Shown here one piece after another: positions 18,065-27,900 of a stretch of DNA of 64,000 bases. The number at the start of each line of letters is the position of its first letter. Positions within the stretch are counted from its first letter, which is position 1. The stretch is from Paraburkholderia dinghuensis (lineage in GTDB: Bacteria; Pseudomonadota; Gammaproteobacteria; Burkholderiales; Burkholderiaceae): the NCBI RefSeq assembly GCF_003837865.1, contig NZ_RQIS01000012.1:137589-201588 (forward strand). Reading direction: 5' to 3'. Under the pieces are notes generated by a model. It searched no databases. It was not told where the DNA came from and saw only the letters and a list, made by a program, of their open reading frames with translations. A program made the translations under genes and the position numbers.

Positions 18065-18495
18065 ACGCGCCGCCACGGGTCGTCAAAATCGGCGAGACCA
18101 TCCGTTCGACGCTCGCGCTCTCGCCCGATTCGGTGAAGTCGTTCGCCAGGCTCGTGAACGACCTGAACCCGCTCCACCACGACGACGCTTACGCAGAAGA
18201 GAGCCGCTTTGGCGGACTGATCGCATCGGGCACGCAGCCCTCCGCGCATTTCATGGCGCTGCTCGCGACGCACTACTCGGAGTTTGCGCAGCCCCTTGGC
18301 CTCGAATTCGAAATCAAGCTCAAGCGGGCCACCTACGCGCGCGACGTGCTCACGTTCGAGTGGCGCGTGGAAGATGCATGGTGGAAGCCGAGCCTGAACG
18401 GCGATCTCGTGAAGCTCGCGGGCACAGCCGTTAATCAGGATGGCGAAACGGTCGTCACCGGACAGGCGACGATTCTCGTGATGCCAAAGCCATGA
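18061..18495 (+). CDS. MaoC-like hydratase
   Basis: A 144-residue hot-dog-fold protein of the MaoC/R-hydratase type. Residues FARLVNDLNPLHHDDAYAEES match the hydratase-2 motif, with the catalytic Asp (NDLNPLHHD) and His. GGLIASGTQPSAHFMALL follows in the expected place. Such enzymes hydrate 2-enoyl-CoA or related acyl thioesters; the acyl group here is unknown. Both its start and its stop overlap neighbours by 4 bp (ATGA at 18061 and 18492), linking it to DUF1289 and the MBL-fold hydrolase. Confidence 0.85.
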   Translation: MNAPPRVVKIGETIRSTLALSPDSVKSFARLVNDLNPLHHDDAYAEESRFGGLIASGTQPSAHFMALLATHYSEFAQPLGLEFEIKLKRATYARDVLTFEWRVEDAWWKPSLNGDLVKLAGTAVNQDGETVVTGQATILVMPKP

Positions 18496-19424
18496 GCCTG
18501 GCCGTGCCACTTCCACCGTCGATCCGCGTGTTTGAGCGCGGCTGGCTCTCGTCGAACAACGTGCTGGTCGTCGACGATGCGCGCGCGGCGCTCGTCGATA
18601 CCGGCTACGCCACGCACGCCGCCCAGACGGTGTCACTCGTGCGACGGGCGTTGGGCGAGCGCATGCTCGATCTCGTCGTCAACACGCACCTTCACTCCGA
18701 CCATTGTGGCGGCAATGCACAACTACAGGCAGAGTGGCCCTGCGAAACGCTGATCCCGGTGCTGGGAGCTGACGCCGTGCGCGACTGGGACGAAACGCGT
18801 CTTTCGTTTCTCGCGACCGGGCAGACCTGTGAGCCTTTCAGCTTCACGGGCACCCTTGCGCCGGGTGAAGTGCTCACGCTCGGCGGTTTCGAGTGGGAAG
18901 TGATCGGCGCGCCGGGTCACGATCCCGATTCGATCATGCTCTACGCTGCTGAGCCGCGCCTTCTGATCAGCGCCGACGCGCTCTGGGAAAATGGCTTCGG
19001 CGTGATCTTTCCTGAACTCGATGGCGAAAGCGGTTTTGCCGAACAGCAAGCCGTGCTCGAAGCGATCGCGAAACTCGACGTCGCCACCGTGATTCCGGGT
19101 CACGGCGCACCGTTTGCCAACGTGGATGGCGCGCTCGAACGAGCGTATTCGCGTCTCGCATGGCTACGCACCGATCCCGCGCGCAATGCGCGCAACGCGC
19201 TCAAGGTGCTGATCGTGTTCAAGCTGCTCGAAGTACGCTCGATGACGTTCGCCACGCTGGAGGCGATGGTCGCGGACGCTTCGGCCATGCGCGCCGCGGC
19301 GCGGCAACTCGCGCCGCAATCGGCATGGCCCGCGCTCGTGCGTGAACTGGCCGGCGAACTCGCGAAGAGCGGTGCGCTCACGCTGAACGGCGAGCGCGTT
19401 GACGCGCCCGCGACGGCTGCTTGA
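18492..19424 (+). CDS. Metallo-beta-lactamase-fold hydrolase
   Basis: A 310-residue MBL-fold enzyme. NTHLHSDHCGGN supplies the HxHxDH di-metal motif. GAPGHDPDSIMLY gives the third His, ISADALWENGFG the bridging Asp and VIPGHGAPF the last His. After the MBL domain an about 100-residue helical C-terminus (LERAYSRLAWLRTDPARNA) follows, as in YycJ/RNaseZ-unrelated thioesterase-like members. Substrate unknown; linkage to a MaoC hydratase hints at an acyl thioester, which is inference. It starts in ATGA overlap with that gene and closes the YbaK-DUF1289-MaoC-MBL cluster. Confidence 0.85.
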   Translation: MSLAVPLPPSIRVFERGWLSSNNVLVVDDARAALVDTGYATHAAQTVSLVRRALGERMLDLVVNTHLHSDHCGGNAQLQAEWPCETLIPVLGADAVRDWDETRLSFLATGQTCEPFSFTGTLAPGEVLTLGGFEWEVIGAPGHDPDSIMLYAAEPRLLISADALWENGFGVIFPELDGESGFAEQQAVLEAIAKLDVATVIPGHGAPFANVDGALERAYSRLAWLRTDPARNARNALKVLIVFKLLEVRSMTFATLEAMVADASAMRAAARQLAPQSAWPALVRELAGELAKSGALTLNGERVDAPATAA

Positions 19425-19965
19425 GCGAAAAAGAATCTTTGGGGATTTGCGGGAGTATGGATGCCGCTTGACGATCCAACTGCGTCATCAGGGCATCGCA
19501 ATCATGAGCATTGAATGGGCGCGATTATTGCAGATAAATACTGTTCCGTCGCTTTTCGTCAATCGCTTCCTCTGGGTCTACCTTGTAGTTCAAATTACTT
19601 CGATTGCGGATGGCTCATCGCGCAAGATCCAGTGCGTGATGCCCTCCATTTTCCGCACAGAGGCTTTAATTACACGCGCCGCCGTCTGAATTAATAATTT
19701 AAAAAACACAAACATCCGGACTGACATTTGATAAATGTACGGCCTCGCACATTATCTTGACACCGTCCACCCTATAGTTTTATCAGGACACCCCATGGCA
19801 ATTGGCCCATCAACGAGTAGGCAGATCTCGCCGAAAAATCCCCGGATCAATTACCGCACATTGATACGATGCAACTCGGGCAAATCCCCAATCCTGGCAC
19901 TTTTCCTGGCTTAAAGGCCAATCCGGTTTAATCAGGGTCAGAAATTAACGGGACAGGAAAACATC
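19425..19965. other. Intergenic region with a switch to AT-rich DNA
   Basis: About 540 bp without a supported gene. Base composition turns AT-rich from roughly 19500 and stays so through the acyltransferase gene. TTGACA at 19757-19762, followed at 15-17 bp by TTTTATC, is the best promoter candidate for that gene, with a long leader. Nothing else was recognised. Confidence 0.4.
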
Positions 19966-21027
19966 ATGAAAAATGACAACCGATTCATTCTTCTTGATGG
20001 GTTACGAGGAGTGGCAGCGTTCATTGTGCTTGTCTTTCATCTGATCCAGCAACATACACTCACTGCGCTCCCCTACGCTGGCCTGGCGGTGGATTTTTTT
20101 TACGTATTAAGCGGATTCGTTGTTGCGTGCGCATACGAGCGCAAGATTTTGTCTGGCCAGATGCAAACGAGAGATTTCGTCGAGACAAGAATCAAGCGTC
20201 TCTACCCCCTCATATTTCTGAGCACTTCAATTGGAATATCGATAGCCTTGCTAGCTGTTATATTCAAAGACAGCATCACATTATTGCAGCTTCTGAAGAT
20301 CACCGCGCTCGGCCTTCTGGTTCTGCCGTCGTTTGTGCTTCCCCAGTGGCAGACGGCTTACCCCCTGAATATGGCTAGCTGGTCCCTGACCTTCGAGGCC
20401 TTCGTAAATCTGGTATATATTTCAATCGTGCGGCAGCTGACCAACAAGGCGTTAATATTAATTGTTTCACTTAGCTGGTTTGCGCTACTCTTTCTGGCCA
20501 TTCACGCAAATGGCATCTCTGGCGGCAACAATCAGAACGCGTGGCCATTGGGGTTTTTGAGGGTAATGTTCCCTTTCTTTGCCGGCGTTGCGTTGTATAG
20601 ATTCAAGCGTCACCAGAAAGAAAGCACAGCAACCGGAATCGCCCTTCTGCTGTCGCTGGCTGCAATTCTTCTTGCGAATTTACCAAATTACAGAGTATGC
20701 AGCCTGATATATGTTTCGATTGTTTTCCCTGCAATAGTTTACATAGGATCAGGAATAATTGTTACTTATAAAATTAATGCAATCTCCTATTGGCTAGGCG
20801 CAATTTCCTACCCTGTATATATAATGCAAGGACCAATACTCCGCATCGGCGAGGAAGTTATAAAACACATTCATTCAAATGCGATGACGTGGCTGGTTTC
20901 AATATCGGAATTTTGTGTGGTTGTACTGGTTTCGTGGGCCGCATTGAAATTTTTTGATGAACCTGTGCAGAGAATAATGCGCGGTCAGAAGCGGCTTCGT
21001 CAGGGCGATTTTGTCCGAAACGCTTAA
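19966..21027 (+). CDS. Acyltransferase-3 family membrane protein
   Basis: A 353-residue integral membrane acyltransferase (acyltransferase 3, OafA-like), normally acetylating or succinylating cell-surface sugars. The N-terminus shows RFILLDGLRGVAAFIVLVFH with the catalytic-type His and Arg-Gly. GLAVDFFYVLSGFV, about ten hydrophobic helices and ISYPVYIMQGPILR near the C-terminus follow. It has no SGNH domain. AGGA lies 9 bp before the ATG. Its DNA is much more AT-rich, with more AT-ending codons than flanking genes, indicating horizontal transfer. No transposase or integrase is beside it. The acceptor is probably LPS or exopolysaccharide, by inference. Confidence 0.88.
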   Translation: MKNDNRFILLDGLRGVAAFIVLVFHLIQQHTLTALPYAGLAVDFFYVLSGFVVACAYERKILSGQMQTRDFVETRIKRLYPLIFLSTSIGISIALLAVIFKDSITLLQLLKITALGLLVLPSFVLPQWQTAYPLNMASWSLTFEAFVNLVYISIVRQLTNKALILIVSLSWFALLFLAIHANGISGGNNQNAWPLGFLRVMFPFFAGVALYRFKRHQKESTATGIALLLSLAAILLANLPNYRVCSLIYVSIVFPAIVYIGSGIIVTYKINAISYWLGAISYPVYIMQGPILRIGEEVIKHIHSNAMTWLVSISEFCVVVLVSWAALKFFDEPVQRIMRGQKRLRQGDFVRNA

Positions 21028-21352
21028 CGCTCTGTGGCGGAGCCTGGAGATAGTCGTCCAGACTTCCACAGGAGCGACCGCGCCGCCACCGATTGCCTGA
21101 CCGACTCTTACAGCGCCATCCTTAGTGTCGGGTTGAGCGCGACGTCAAAGCGGCTCTTAACGGCGCGCCTCAAGTCGGACTGCAAGTTGAGGCGCAGAAG
21201 GCTAAACACCCGAACTGCCTGGCCGGACCGTGTTCGTGTGAGCGACGGCCTGACACCGCGCTGTTGTCGACAATCTTGCCCCATCCGTCGACGGTCTCTT
21301 TCTGGCCGAATTCGCGCACATCCGTCCTGCCTGCGTCCACCCTCGATGAACC
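21028..21352. other. Intergenic region after the acyltransferase gene
   Basis: GC-rich composition resumes here. Short open frames exist on both strands but none shows family motifs, a ribosome site or a sensible start, so no gene is called. Confidence 0.4.
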
Positions 21353-21385
21353 AAAAAAAACGCCCATCCGTTTCCGGACGAGCGT
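21353..21385 (-). terminator. Intrinsic terminator for the EamA gene
   Basis: Read leftward: an 11-bp stem with G-T wobbles (21375-21385 with 21360-21370), a tetraloop, then a run of eight T. It lies about 190 bp past the EamA stop and likely ends that transcript, possibly that of the fimbrial operon as well. Confidence 0.75.
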
Positions 21386-21573
21386 GAGTATCTTGCACTG
21401 ACGTGATCAAACTGATTTACCCATAATACCCGCGCCCGCTTTCTCGAAGCATCGGTGATTTCCCTACAAATGCCCAGTGATTTACTTGCAAATTGCCAAC
21501 AAACGTCGCTGGCAATGACAAAATCACAAGCCCGCCGTTACGACGCACCATCCACATTGATTCGAAATCCGAA

Positions 21574-22488
21574 TCAATCTTTCGTCAACCCCGAACCGAT
21601 CAGCAAGCGTTGCGGCACGATCCGCCAGCCCAGGTTCACGCCCGCTGCGGCGAGCAGGATTAGCGCCGCGCCCACCACCTGGCTCCACGCGAGCCGCTGG
21701 CCGAACGCGAGCCAGTCCACGAGGATCGCGACGACGGGATAGATAAACGAAAGCGCGCCCGTCATCGCCGTGGGCAGCTTCTGGATTGCGCCGTAGAGCA
21801 GCACGTACATGATTCCGGTGTGCACGATGCCGAGCGTAGCGATCTGGGCCCAATGCAGCGGCGTGGCAGGCAGCGTGTCGTAGTGGATGAACGGCGCGAG
21901 CGCGAGCGCGCCGAACGCGACCTGCACGAGTGCGATCAAGTGCGGCGGCGTGCCTTTGAGGTGCCGCGTGATGATCGACGAGACGGCGTAGAGGAACGCT
22001 GCGCCCGCAGCGCAGGCTACGCCCTGCAAATACTGGCCCGGCACGGCGAGCACGGCCGGCGGCACCTCGACTACGCAAACGAGCCCGACGAACGCAATCG
22101 CGAGCCACGCGAGCGTAGAAGCCGTGACGCGTTCGCGCAGCACGAGCGCGCCGAGGCCGACGAGCATGAACGGCTGCGTGTTGTAGACGGCGGTGGCCAT
22201 AGAAATCGACGCGCGCGAGTACGCAGCAAAAAGCAGCACCCAGTTGACGACGATGGCCGCACTGCCCAGAACGGCGAGGAGCACCATACGCAGCGAGAAT
22301 AGCGAGCGACGAAACAGGCCGAGCGCGGCGCAGACGAGCGCGAGCGTCGCGCCGCCCAGCACACAGCGCAGGAACGCGACATTTATGGGCGCCTGCTTCG
22401 ACGCGACGACGAGCCAGCCGATGGTGCCGGACATGAGCATCGCGACGACCATCTCGGTTGCGCCGCGGCGAATTTCGGTAGTAGACAT
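21574..22488 (-). CDS. EamA/DMT-family transporter
   Basis: A 304-residue inner-membrane protein with two EamA repeats and about ten transmembrane helices, typical of RhaT/YdcZ-like drug-metabolite exporters. Recognisable parts are VAFLRCVLGGATLALVCAA, VNWVLLFAAYSRASISMATA with VYNTQPF (end of repeat one), and the second-repeat equivalent ALSFIYPVVAILVDWLAFGQ. The exported metabolite is unknown. The ATG at 22488 starts at MSTTEIRRG; an in-frame extension to 22545 is less likely. It follows the fimbrial operon on the same strand after 147 bp but seems functionally unrelated. Confidence 0.85.
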   Translation of the reverse strand: MSTTEIRRGATEMVVAMLMSGTIGWLVVASKQAPINVAFLRCVLGGATLALVCAALGLFRRSLFSLRMVLLAVLGSAAIVVNWVLLFAAYSRASISMATAVYNTQPFMLVGLGALVLRERVTASTLAWLAIAFVGLVCVVEVPPAVLAVPGQYLQGVACAAGAAFLYAVSSIITRHLKGTPPHLIALVQVAFGALALAPFIHYDTLPATPLHWAQIATLGIVHTGIMYVLLYGAIQKLPTAMTGALSFIYPVVAILVDWLAFGQRLAWSQVVGAALILLAAAGVNLGWRIVPQRLLIGSGLTKD

Positions 22489-22635
22489 TGAAACGATTCC
22501 GGTGTGAGACAGGCGACGCGCTCGACGACCGTCGGGTGTCTGCAATGACGATCAGTTTACCGGCTGGGAGGCGTGCGATACACGGCTAAAACTCGACGAC
22601 AATCCGCGACTTGGGCCGCGCGGCCATGCGCGAAC

Positions 22636-23451
22636 TCACTGCGGCGGCGACCGGTCCGCGTTCCTGACGGCAAGCTCGCGCTCTCCGAGCATCGGATTGC
22701 CTTCGTCGTTGAGCAGCGTGAAAAGCACCTTCGCATGTTCGCCCAGCGTTCCCCGAAGCCCGCTGAGGCTGACTTCGGCATGCGAAAACGGCGCGATCAT
22801 GTCGACCTTTTCGGGCCGCGGCGCCCCTTCGATCGTGATCTGAAGAGCGCCGATCGTCGCGTAATACGGTGTGGGATTGCCGATTTCGAGCGTGACCTTG
22901 TCGTGCCGATGGACGAGCGTGAACGTCAGGCGTTTCGGCAAATCTGTCTCGGGATACGGGAGCTTGTCGGGCCTTACGAAAACCTTGATCTGCGTACGCA
23001 TCGTGACCGTGATTTTTTCGCTATCGGAAGCGCCGACCTTCTGCGTCGCCGGAATTTCATACAGGTTGAGCCAGAACAGCGACTCGCGATCCTCCGGAAG
23101 CTTCGCGCCCGAATTGATGAGCCGAACGCTCATCTGGTCGCCGGGGTCCATGCGGAAGATCGGCGGCAACGCGACGATAGGTGCCTTCGAATCCTGCGGT
23201 AACGCGAGGACATTGCCGTCGTCGATCCACGTCTGAACGAGTACCGGATACTTGTTGACGTTGAATACATGCAGCGATTGTTCGTTGGCCCCCTCGGAAA
23301 ACACGACACGCGATACCTCCGGCGCGACGCCAGCAACGGCCTGCGTCCACCACACCATCATGACGGCGGCAAGGCCGGCGATTAACGCGAGGCCGGACGC
23401 GCCGAAGCGTCGACGCCTGCGGAGCGGAGGTGAGGAAGTGTCGTCGGTCAT
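22636..23451 (-). CDS. Periplasmic fimbrial chaperone, second copy (PapD-like)
   Basis: A 271-residue PapD-type pilus chaperone. An N-terminal stretch with six basic residues precedes a hydrophobic signal or anchor (about 18-41). The two-domain core follows: VSRVVFSEGANEQSLHVFN, YPVLVQTWIDDGN, IVALPPIFRMDPGDQMSVRLI, LPEDRESLFWLNLYEIP and TQIKVFVRP. The ALPPIFRM-PG and ESLFWLN blocks are family signatures; the basic residue of the G1 region sits in KVFVRP. It is the last gene of the fimbrial operon, 24 bp after the adhesin. A chaperone dedicated to the tip adhesin is plausible. It is clearly different from the first chaperone. Confidence 0.9.
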   Translation of the reverse strand: MTDDTSSPPLRRRRRFGASGLALIAGLAAVMMVWWTQAVAGVAPEVSRVVFSEGANEQSLHVFNVNKYPVLVQTWIDDGNVLALPQDSKAPIVALPPIFRMDPGDQMSVRLINSGAKLPEDRESLFWLNLYEIPATQKVGASDSEKITVTMRTQIKVFVRPDKLPYPETDLPKRLTFTLVHRHDKVTLEIGNPTPYYATIGALQITIEGAPRPEKVDMIAPFSHAEVSLSGLRGTLGEHAKVLFTLLNDEGNPMLGERELAVRNADRSPPQ

Positions 23452-23475
23452 AGGTCCCTCATCGGATCATCGCCA

Positions 23476-24906
23476 TTACTGCACGCGGACGATCACCGTC
23501 GCGGTCGCATCGTAGCGTCCGGGCGTGACCGGCGTCGAACCGGGTGCAAACGCCTTGAACGTCGCGTAGATCGTTCTGGTGTACGAAGTGAATCCGCCGC
23601 TTGCGGGGCCATCGGCGGTGGCGTCGTTTAGCACGGCGTCCCAGCCGGACGCAGCGCCACCGGTGGTCACGAACTGGTTGGTCAGAAAATTGAGCGCCGT
23701 TCCATTGGGTCTCGACAGGGCGACGCCGACGCCGGATGCGATGCCCGGTGTGCCGTAGTTATCGGACAGCAGATAGGTCACGCCGGTGCCGCTCGTCGTG
23801 AGACCGGCATTCGTGGCGCTTTGCGCGTTCGCGGGCGACGCGAGAATGCCGAGCGCCGTCTGGTTTGCCGCCGTGCCGCTTGCGAACGCGCTCATGCCGG
23901 AAGGGGTCGTGCTTTGGCACTGTACCTGGATCGTGACCGGCACCTGGCGTGATCCGCCGTGGTTCAGTTCCACCGTGGTTATCGTCGGAAATAGCACGAC
24001 GGGCGTCGCGTTCGTGACCGCGCAGGTGGCGTTTCTTCTCACGATCACCGTGTTGTACGCGGCGATTGCGCCCGGCCAGGTCCCGTACCAGCCATCGTAG
24101 TGCGTGGCCGTGTCGGAGCCGACGGTCAGGTTGCCCTGGATGACGCTGGTACTGCCCGTCGCTCCGCCGACAAAAGCGACGTAGCCCAGCGGCCCCACAT
24201 ACGTCCAGGTTCCGGTGCCACTGGTGGCGCCGGCCTGGCAGACGGTGCACTGGAACATCTCCATCTGGTATTGGCTGAAATTCTTCGCCTTTACGAGGAT
24301 CCAGTTCTGGCTATCGCGATCAAGGCCGGTGAGCGGCCGCGCCTGCCAGGAGCGAGACAGATAGTTCCCCGTGGCTATGTTGGTGAGGCGGAAAACGACA
24401 CCCGTGTAGTACGAGCGGAAGGTGCCCGGAATGCCGGATGTACCGCTCACGTCGATGTTGCCCGAGTAAGCATCGTCCCCGTTCACGCCGTAGAACTCGT
24501 AGATGGTCCCGTCCGCATTCGGCGAGCAGCGAAACAGGATCTGCTCCGGGTTGTAGCTTCCCACACCACTGGAGCCGAGGTTATAGACCGGGGAAATCGC
24601 GCTCCCGATCAGCGTGCCGTTCGGCACGAACGCGGGGACGTTGACGTTGATGGTCATCGGAAACGCGCCTTGGCCTGCCGTGTCGGTCGAGCCGGTCCAG
24701 GCACCCACGATGGCACCGGGGTCGGTGTACAGATAGGAAGTCGTGCTGCTCGTCGCTGTCGTGATCTTCCAGCATCCCGTCGACGTCGATTGCGCCCACG
24801 CGCCCGTGGGCGTTACGGCGGCCGAGATCGACAGCAGCGTCACAAGGCGTGCGCAGCGGCCCGCCCGGCCGCCCGCCAGCAACAGGTTCACAAGCCAACT
24901 GTTCAT
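23476..24906 (-). CDS. Fimbrial tip adhesin
   Basis: A 476-residue exported protein with a signal peptide ending near TGAWAQST. The N-terminal about 290 residues have no recognised family and contain paired cysteines (CWKI, FRCSP, CTVC), consistent with a receptor-binding domain. The C-terminal about 150 residues resemble a type-1 pilin domain (VELNHGGSRQVPVTIQVQCQS, ending GRYDATATVIVRVQ), which would dock on the pilus by donor-strand exchange. The two-domain layout matches FimH/PapG-like adhesins. The ATG at 24906 has GAGGAGG upstream; an in-frame His-rich extension to 25044 overlaps the usher and is rejected. Ligand unknown. Confidence 0.82.
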   Translation of the reverse strand: MNSWLVNLLLAGGRAGRCARLVTLLSISAAVTPTGAWAQSTSTGCWKITTATSSTTSYLYTDPGAIVGAWTGSTDTAGQGAFPMTINVNVPAFVPNGTLIGSAISPVYNLGSSGVGSYNPEQILFRCSPNADGTIYEFYGVNGDDAYSGNIDVSGTSGIPGTFRSYYTGVVFRLTNIATGNYLSRSWQARPLTGLDRDSQNWILVKAKNFSQYQMEMFQCTVCQAGATSGTGTWTYVGPLGYVAFVGGATGSTSVIQGNLTVGSDTATHYDGWYGTWPGAIAAYNTVIVRRNATCAVTNATPVVLFPTITTVELNHGGSRQVPVTIQVQCQSTTPSGMSAFASGTAANQTALGILASPANAQSATNAGLTTSGTGVTYLLSDNYGTPGIASGVGVALSRPNGTALNFLTNQFVTTGGAASGWDAVLNDATADGPASGGFTSYTRTIYATFKAFAPGSTPVTPGRYDATATVIVRVQ

Positions 24907-24976
24907 GGACCGATCCTCCTCGTCGCCGCCGGTGTTGCCGGATCGAGCGGATGGGTGTGTGTGATCGCACATACCA

Positions 24977-27900
24977 TTACTCTGCTGATGCTGGTGCCGG
25001 TGCCGGTGCCGTTGCCGGTGCTGCGACCGTCGGTGCAGCGACATTGAGCGGCTTGCATTGCGCTTCGAGGCGCGTGATCGGCGCCTTCGGATCCGTGCCT
25101 TTCAGATCGTAGTCGATCATGCACTGATCTTCGTCGCGCTCGCCCCACTTGAGCGTCAGTGTGCCGTGATCGGCGGGCACCCGCGCGTACGCCTGGCTGC
25201 CCTGCCCGACAACGCCAATCACCGCGCCCGTGTCGTCCAGCACATCCGCGCCGAGCGGTAGCGGTTCGCCGCCAGGCGCGCTCGCGGTGATCAGCAGCGC
25301 GCGGCCGGTCAGCGTCGCAAACCTCAGCATCACGGACGAACCAGCGTACGGCGCGACCCTGACTTGTCCGCCCGACAGTTCCGCGTTCGGATTGATGCCC
25401 TTCGTGTCGATCGCAACGTCGTTGTAGCGATACGGCGTGAGCGACGGGACGATCGCGTAGCCGGCGCTGTTGATCGATACGCCCTGCGTATTGCGCAGGG
25501 TTGCGCCTTCCGCGCCCTTCGCTTCGACGACTGCAAACGTATCGCCGAGGAACCGGCCGAACGTGACGCCGCCCTCGTGCGCGACCACCGCGCCGCGCGC
25601 ATTCGCGCCCGCCTGCGAGAAGCCTGTGCCATTCGAGTAGTTTGCGCCGACGGAGATGGTCGAGAAGCTCTTCTGCACGTTGCCGCTGAAGGTCTTCGCG
25701 TCGTTGCTCGGGTCGCCGGTAGCAGACAGGCCGTAACTGAGCGTCTGGGCCTTGTCGGCGGTACCGCTCACCGACGCCTGGTATGACGTGCCCTGATCGG
25801 TGCTGTTCGTCACGCCCGCCGAGACCGATGCGGACCGTGGCCCGGAGCCGAGCGGGATCGACACCATGAACATCACGGCATTGGTCAGGCGCGTCTGCTC
25901 GGGCGTCAGCGTCGCCTCCTGGCCAGGTGGCACGCTCTGGCCGAACAGGGTTCCAGTCTGCTGGCGCACGAACGACAGGTTGAAGCTGATCTGCTTGTAG
26001 TGGTTCGTATAGCTGAGCTGGAACTGCGTATCGCGCGACCGGTTGCCGTAATAGTCGCTGATCGACGCCGACAGCGACACAAGGCCGTACCGTCCGAAAT
26101 TCTGGTTCAGGTTGACGACGAATTGATTGCGTTGCTGAAACGTCGCTGACGTGAAGGGCTCGCCATGCTCGGCGAACGCGCGGGCATTCAGCGCATCGGC
26201 GAAATCGCGGTATCCGCTCGTCGAATACCGGTAACTCGCGAGCGAGAACGTCGTCGCGGTCTCCGTGATGGTGTGACTGTAAAGGAGCGCCGCCTTCCAG
26301 CCGTTCACGCGGTTGCCCCCGACTTCGGTCGTGTTCGACCAGGCGGCGCTGAGCCCGAACGCGCCGAACTTCGTGCCGAGGACGATGCCGCCGAGCACCG
26401 ACTGATAATCGGACGACACACGCATGCCGCCGTTCGCGGTGAGCGAATTGGTCAGGCCGCGTTCGTAGGTCCCCTCGGCGAACGGCGTATGCAGGTTCTG
26501 GATCTGGCGAACCTCGCCGGCTGTGAAGCTGTAACGCGACATGCCGGGCCGAAGCGAGCTAGGCACCGCAGAAAACGGCACCGTGAAAGTGGTGACCTGT
26601 CCGTTAGCCTCGAACACCGTGACCGTCAGGTCTCCCTGGAAGGCGGTGGGATTGAGGTCGGTGATGGAGAACGGGCCGGGCGCGACCGTGGTCTGATAGA
26701 TCGTGTTGCCGCCTTGCGTGACCACGACCCGCGCGTTGGTGTTCGCGATGCCATTGATGACTGGCGCGTAACCGCGCAGCGAATCCGGCAGCATGCGGTC
26801 GTCGCTTTCGAGGTGAACACCCGTATAGCCGATCGAACTGAACAGGTTGCCACCCGTGAAGTCCTCGCCGATCAGGAGCCGGCTGCGCCAGGAAATCAGC
26901 GGCCGCTCGGCGTACGTGCGGATGTTGTTCCAGCGTGAGGTGCTGCCGCCGAAACTGTTGAGATACGTGAATGCCGACTGATCGCGAATCCGCCACAGCC
27001 CGATATTCACGCCGGCATTCATGCCGGTATAAAACGAATCCGTCCGGTTTCCCGAGGACGATGCCGTGTAAAAGCTGGAGTCGTAGTTGAGGTACCCCAT
27101 CATGTTGCCCGGGTCGAGGCTTTCCGGGTCGACGTAGCCGCGCGGCACGCGCTTCATCATCGCCTGCGGGACACTGATTTCGAGTCGCAGGCGCGACAGA
27201 TCGAACTTGGTGCTCGCGCCCGGCACGCGTTCTGCGAGCGGGACGCATTGAGCGGACAACGCTGCGGGTTTCCATTCGGGTTCGTCCGGGAATTTCGGTT
27301 CCGTGAACGAATCGGTCTCAGGCAATACCTCGTCGGAGACGTCGTCGTCAAAACCTCGCTCCGGCAGCAGCACGCCGATCGCGGTGAGCATCTCGTCGCT
27401 CAGGCACGGATTGACCGCGCCGCCTTCCGCGGCGCGAAAATCAATCGTACGACGCGAGAAGAAAAGGCCGTTGACGAAGATATCGACCTGGTAATTCCCA
27501 GGCTCGATCGCGCTGATCTTGTTGAAGCGCTCGATATTGGCTACACCGAGCGTTGAACCGAGCAGCAGCTTGCTGTCGAAGTGGTACTCGACGGGGGCGG
27601 TGCTGGTAGCGGTGTTGGTGGCTGGGGCGTTGCCGGCTGGGGCCGTTCCGGCGGGGTTGTTCGCGGCAGGCGCGTTCCCGGCGGGTGCGTTCCCGTCGGG
27701 TACGTTCCCGCCAGGGGCATTTCCGGTGGGCGCGTTTCCGGCAGGCGTGTTCCCCGCAGGGGCGTTTCCGGCAGGAGCGTTCCCGGGAAGTGCGTTCCCC
27801 GCGGGGGCATTTCCGACGGGCGCGTTTCCGGCGGGCGCGTTTTCCGTGGGAGCGTTCTTCCCAGGAGCCTTTTCCGCCGGTACATTGCCCGCATTACCGT

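Noticed and set aside
21034..21387. Possible transposase remnant next to the acyltransferase gene
   Set aside because: All frames were read on both strands; none shows transposase motifs or terminal inverted repeats.
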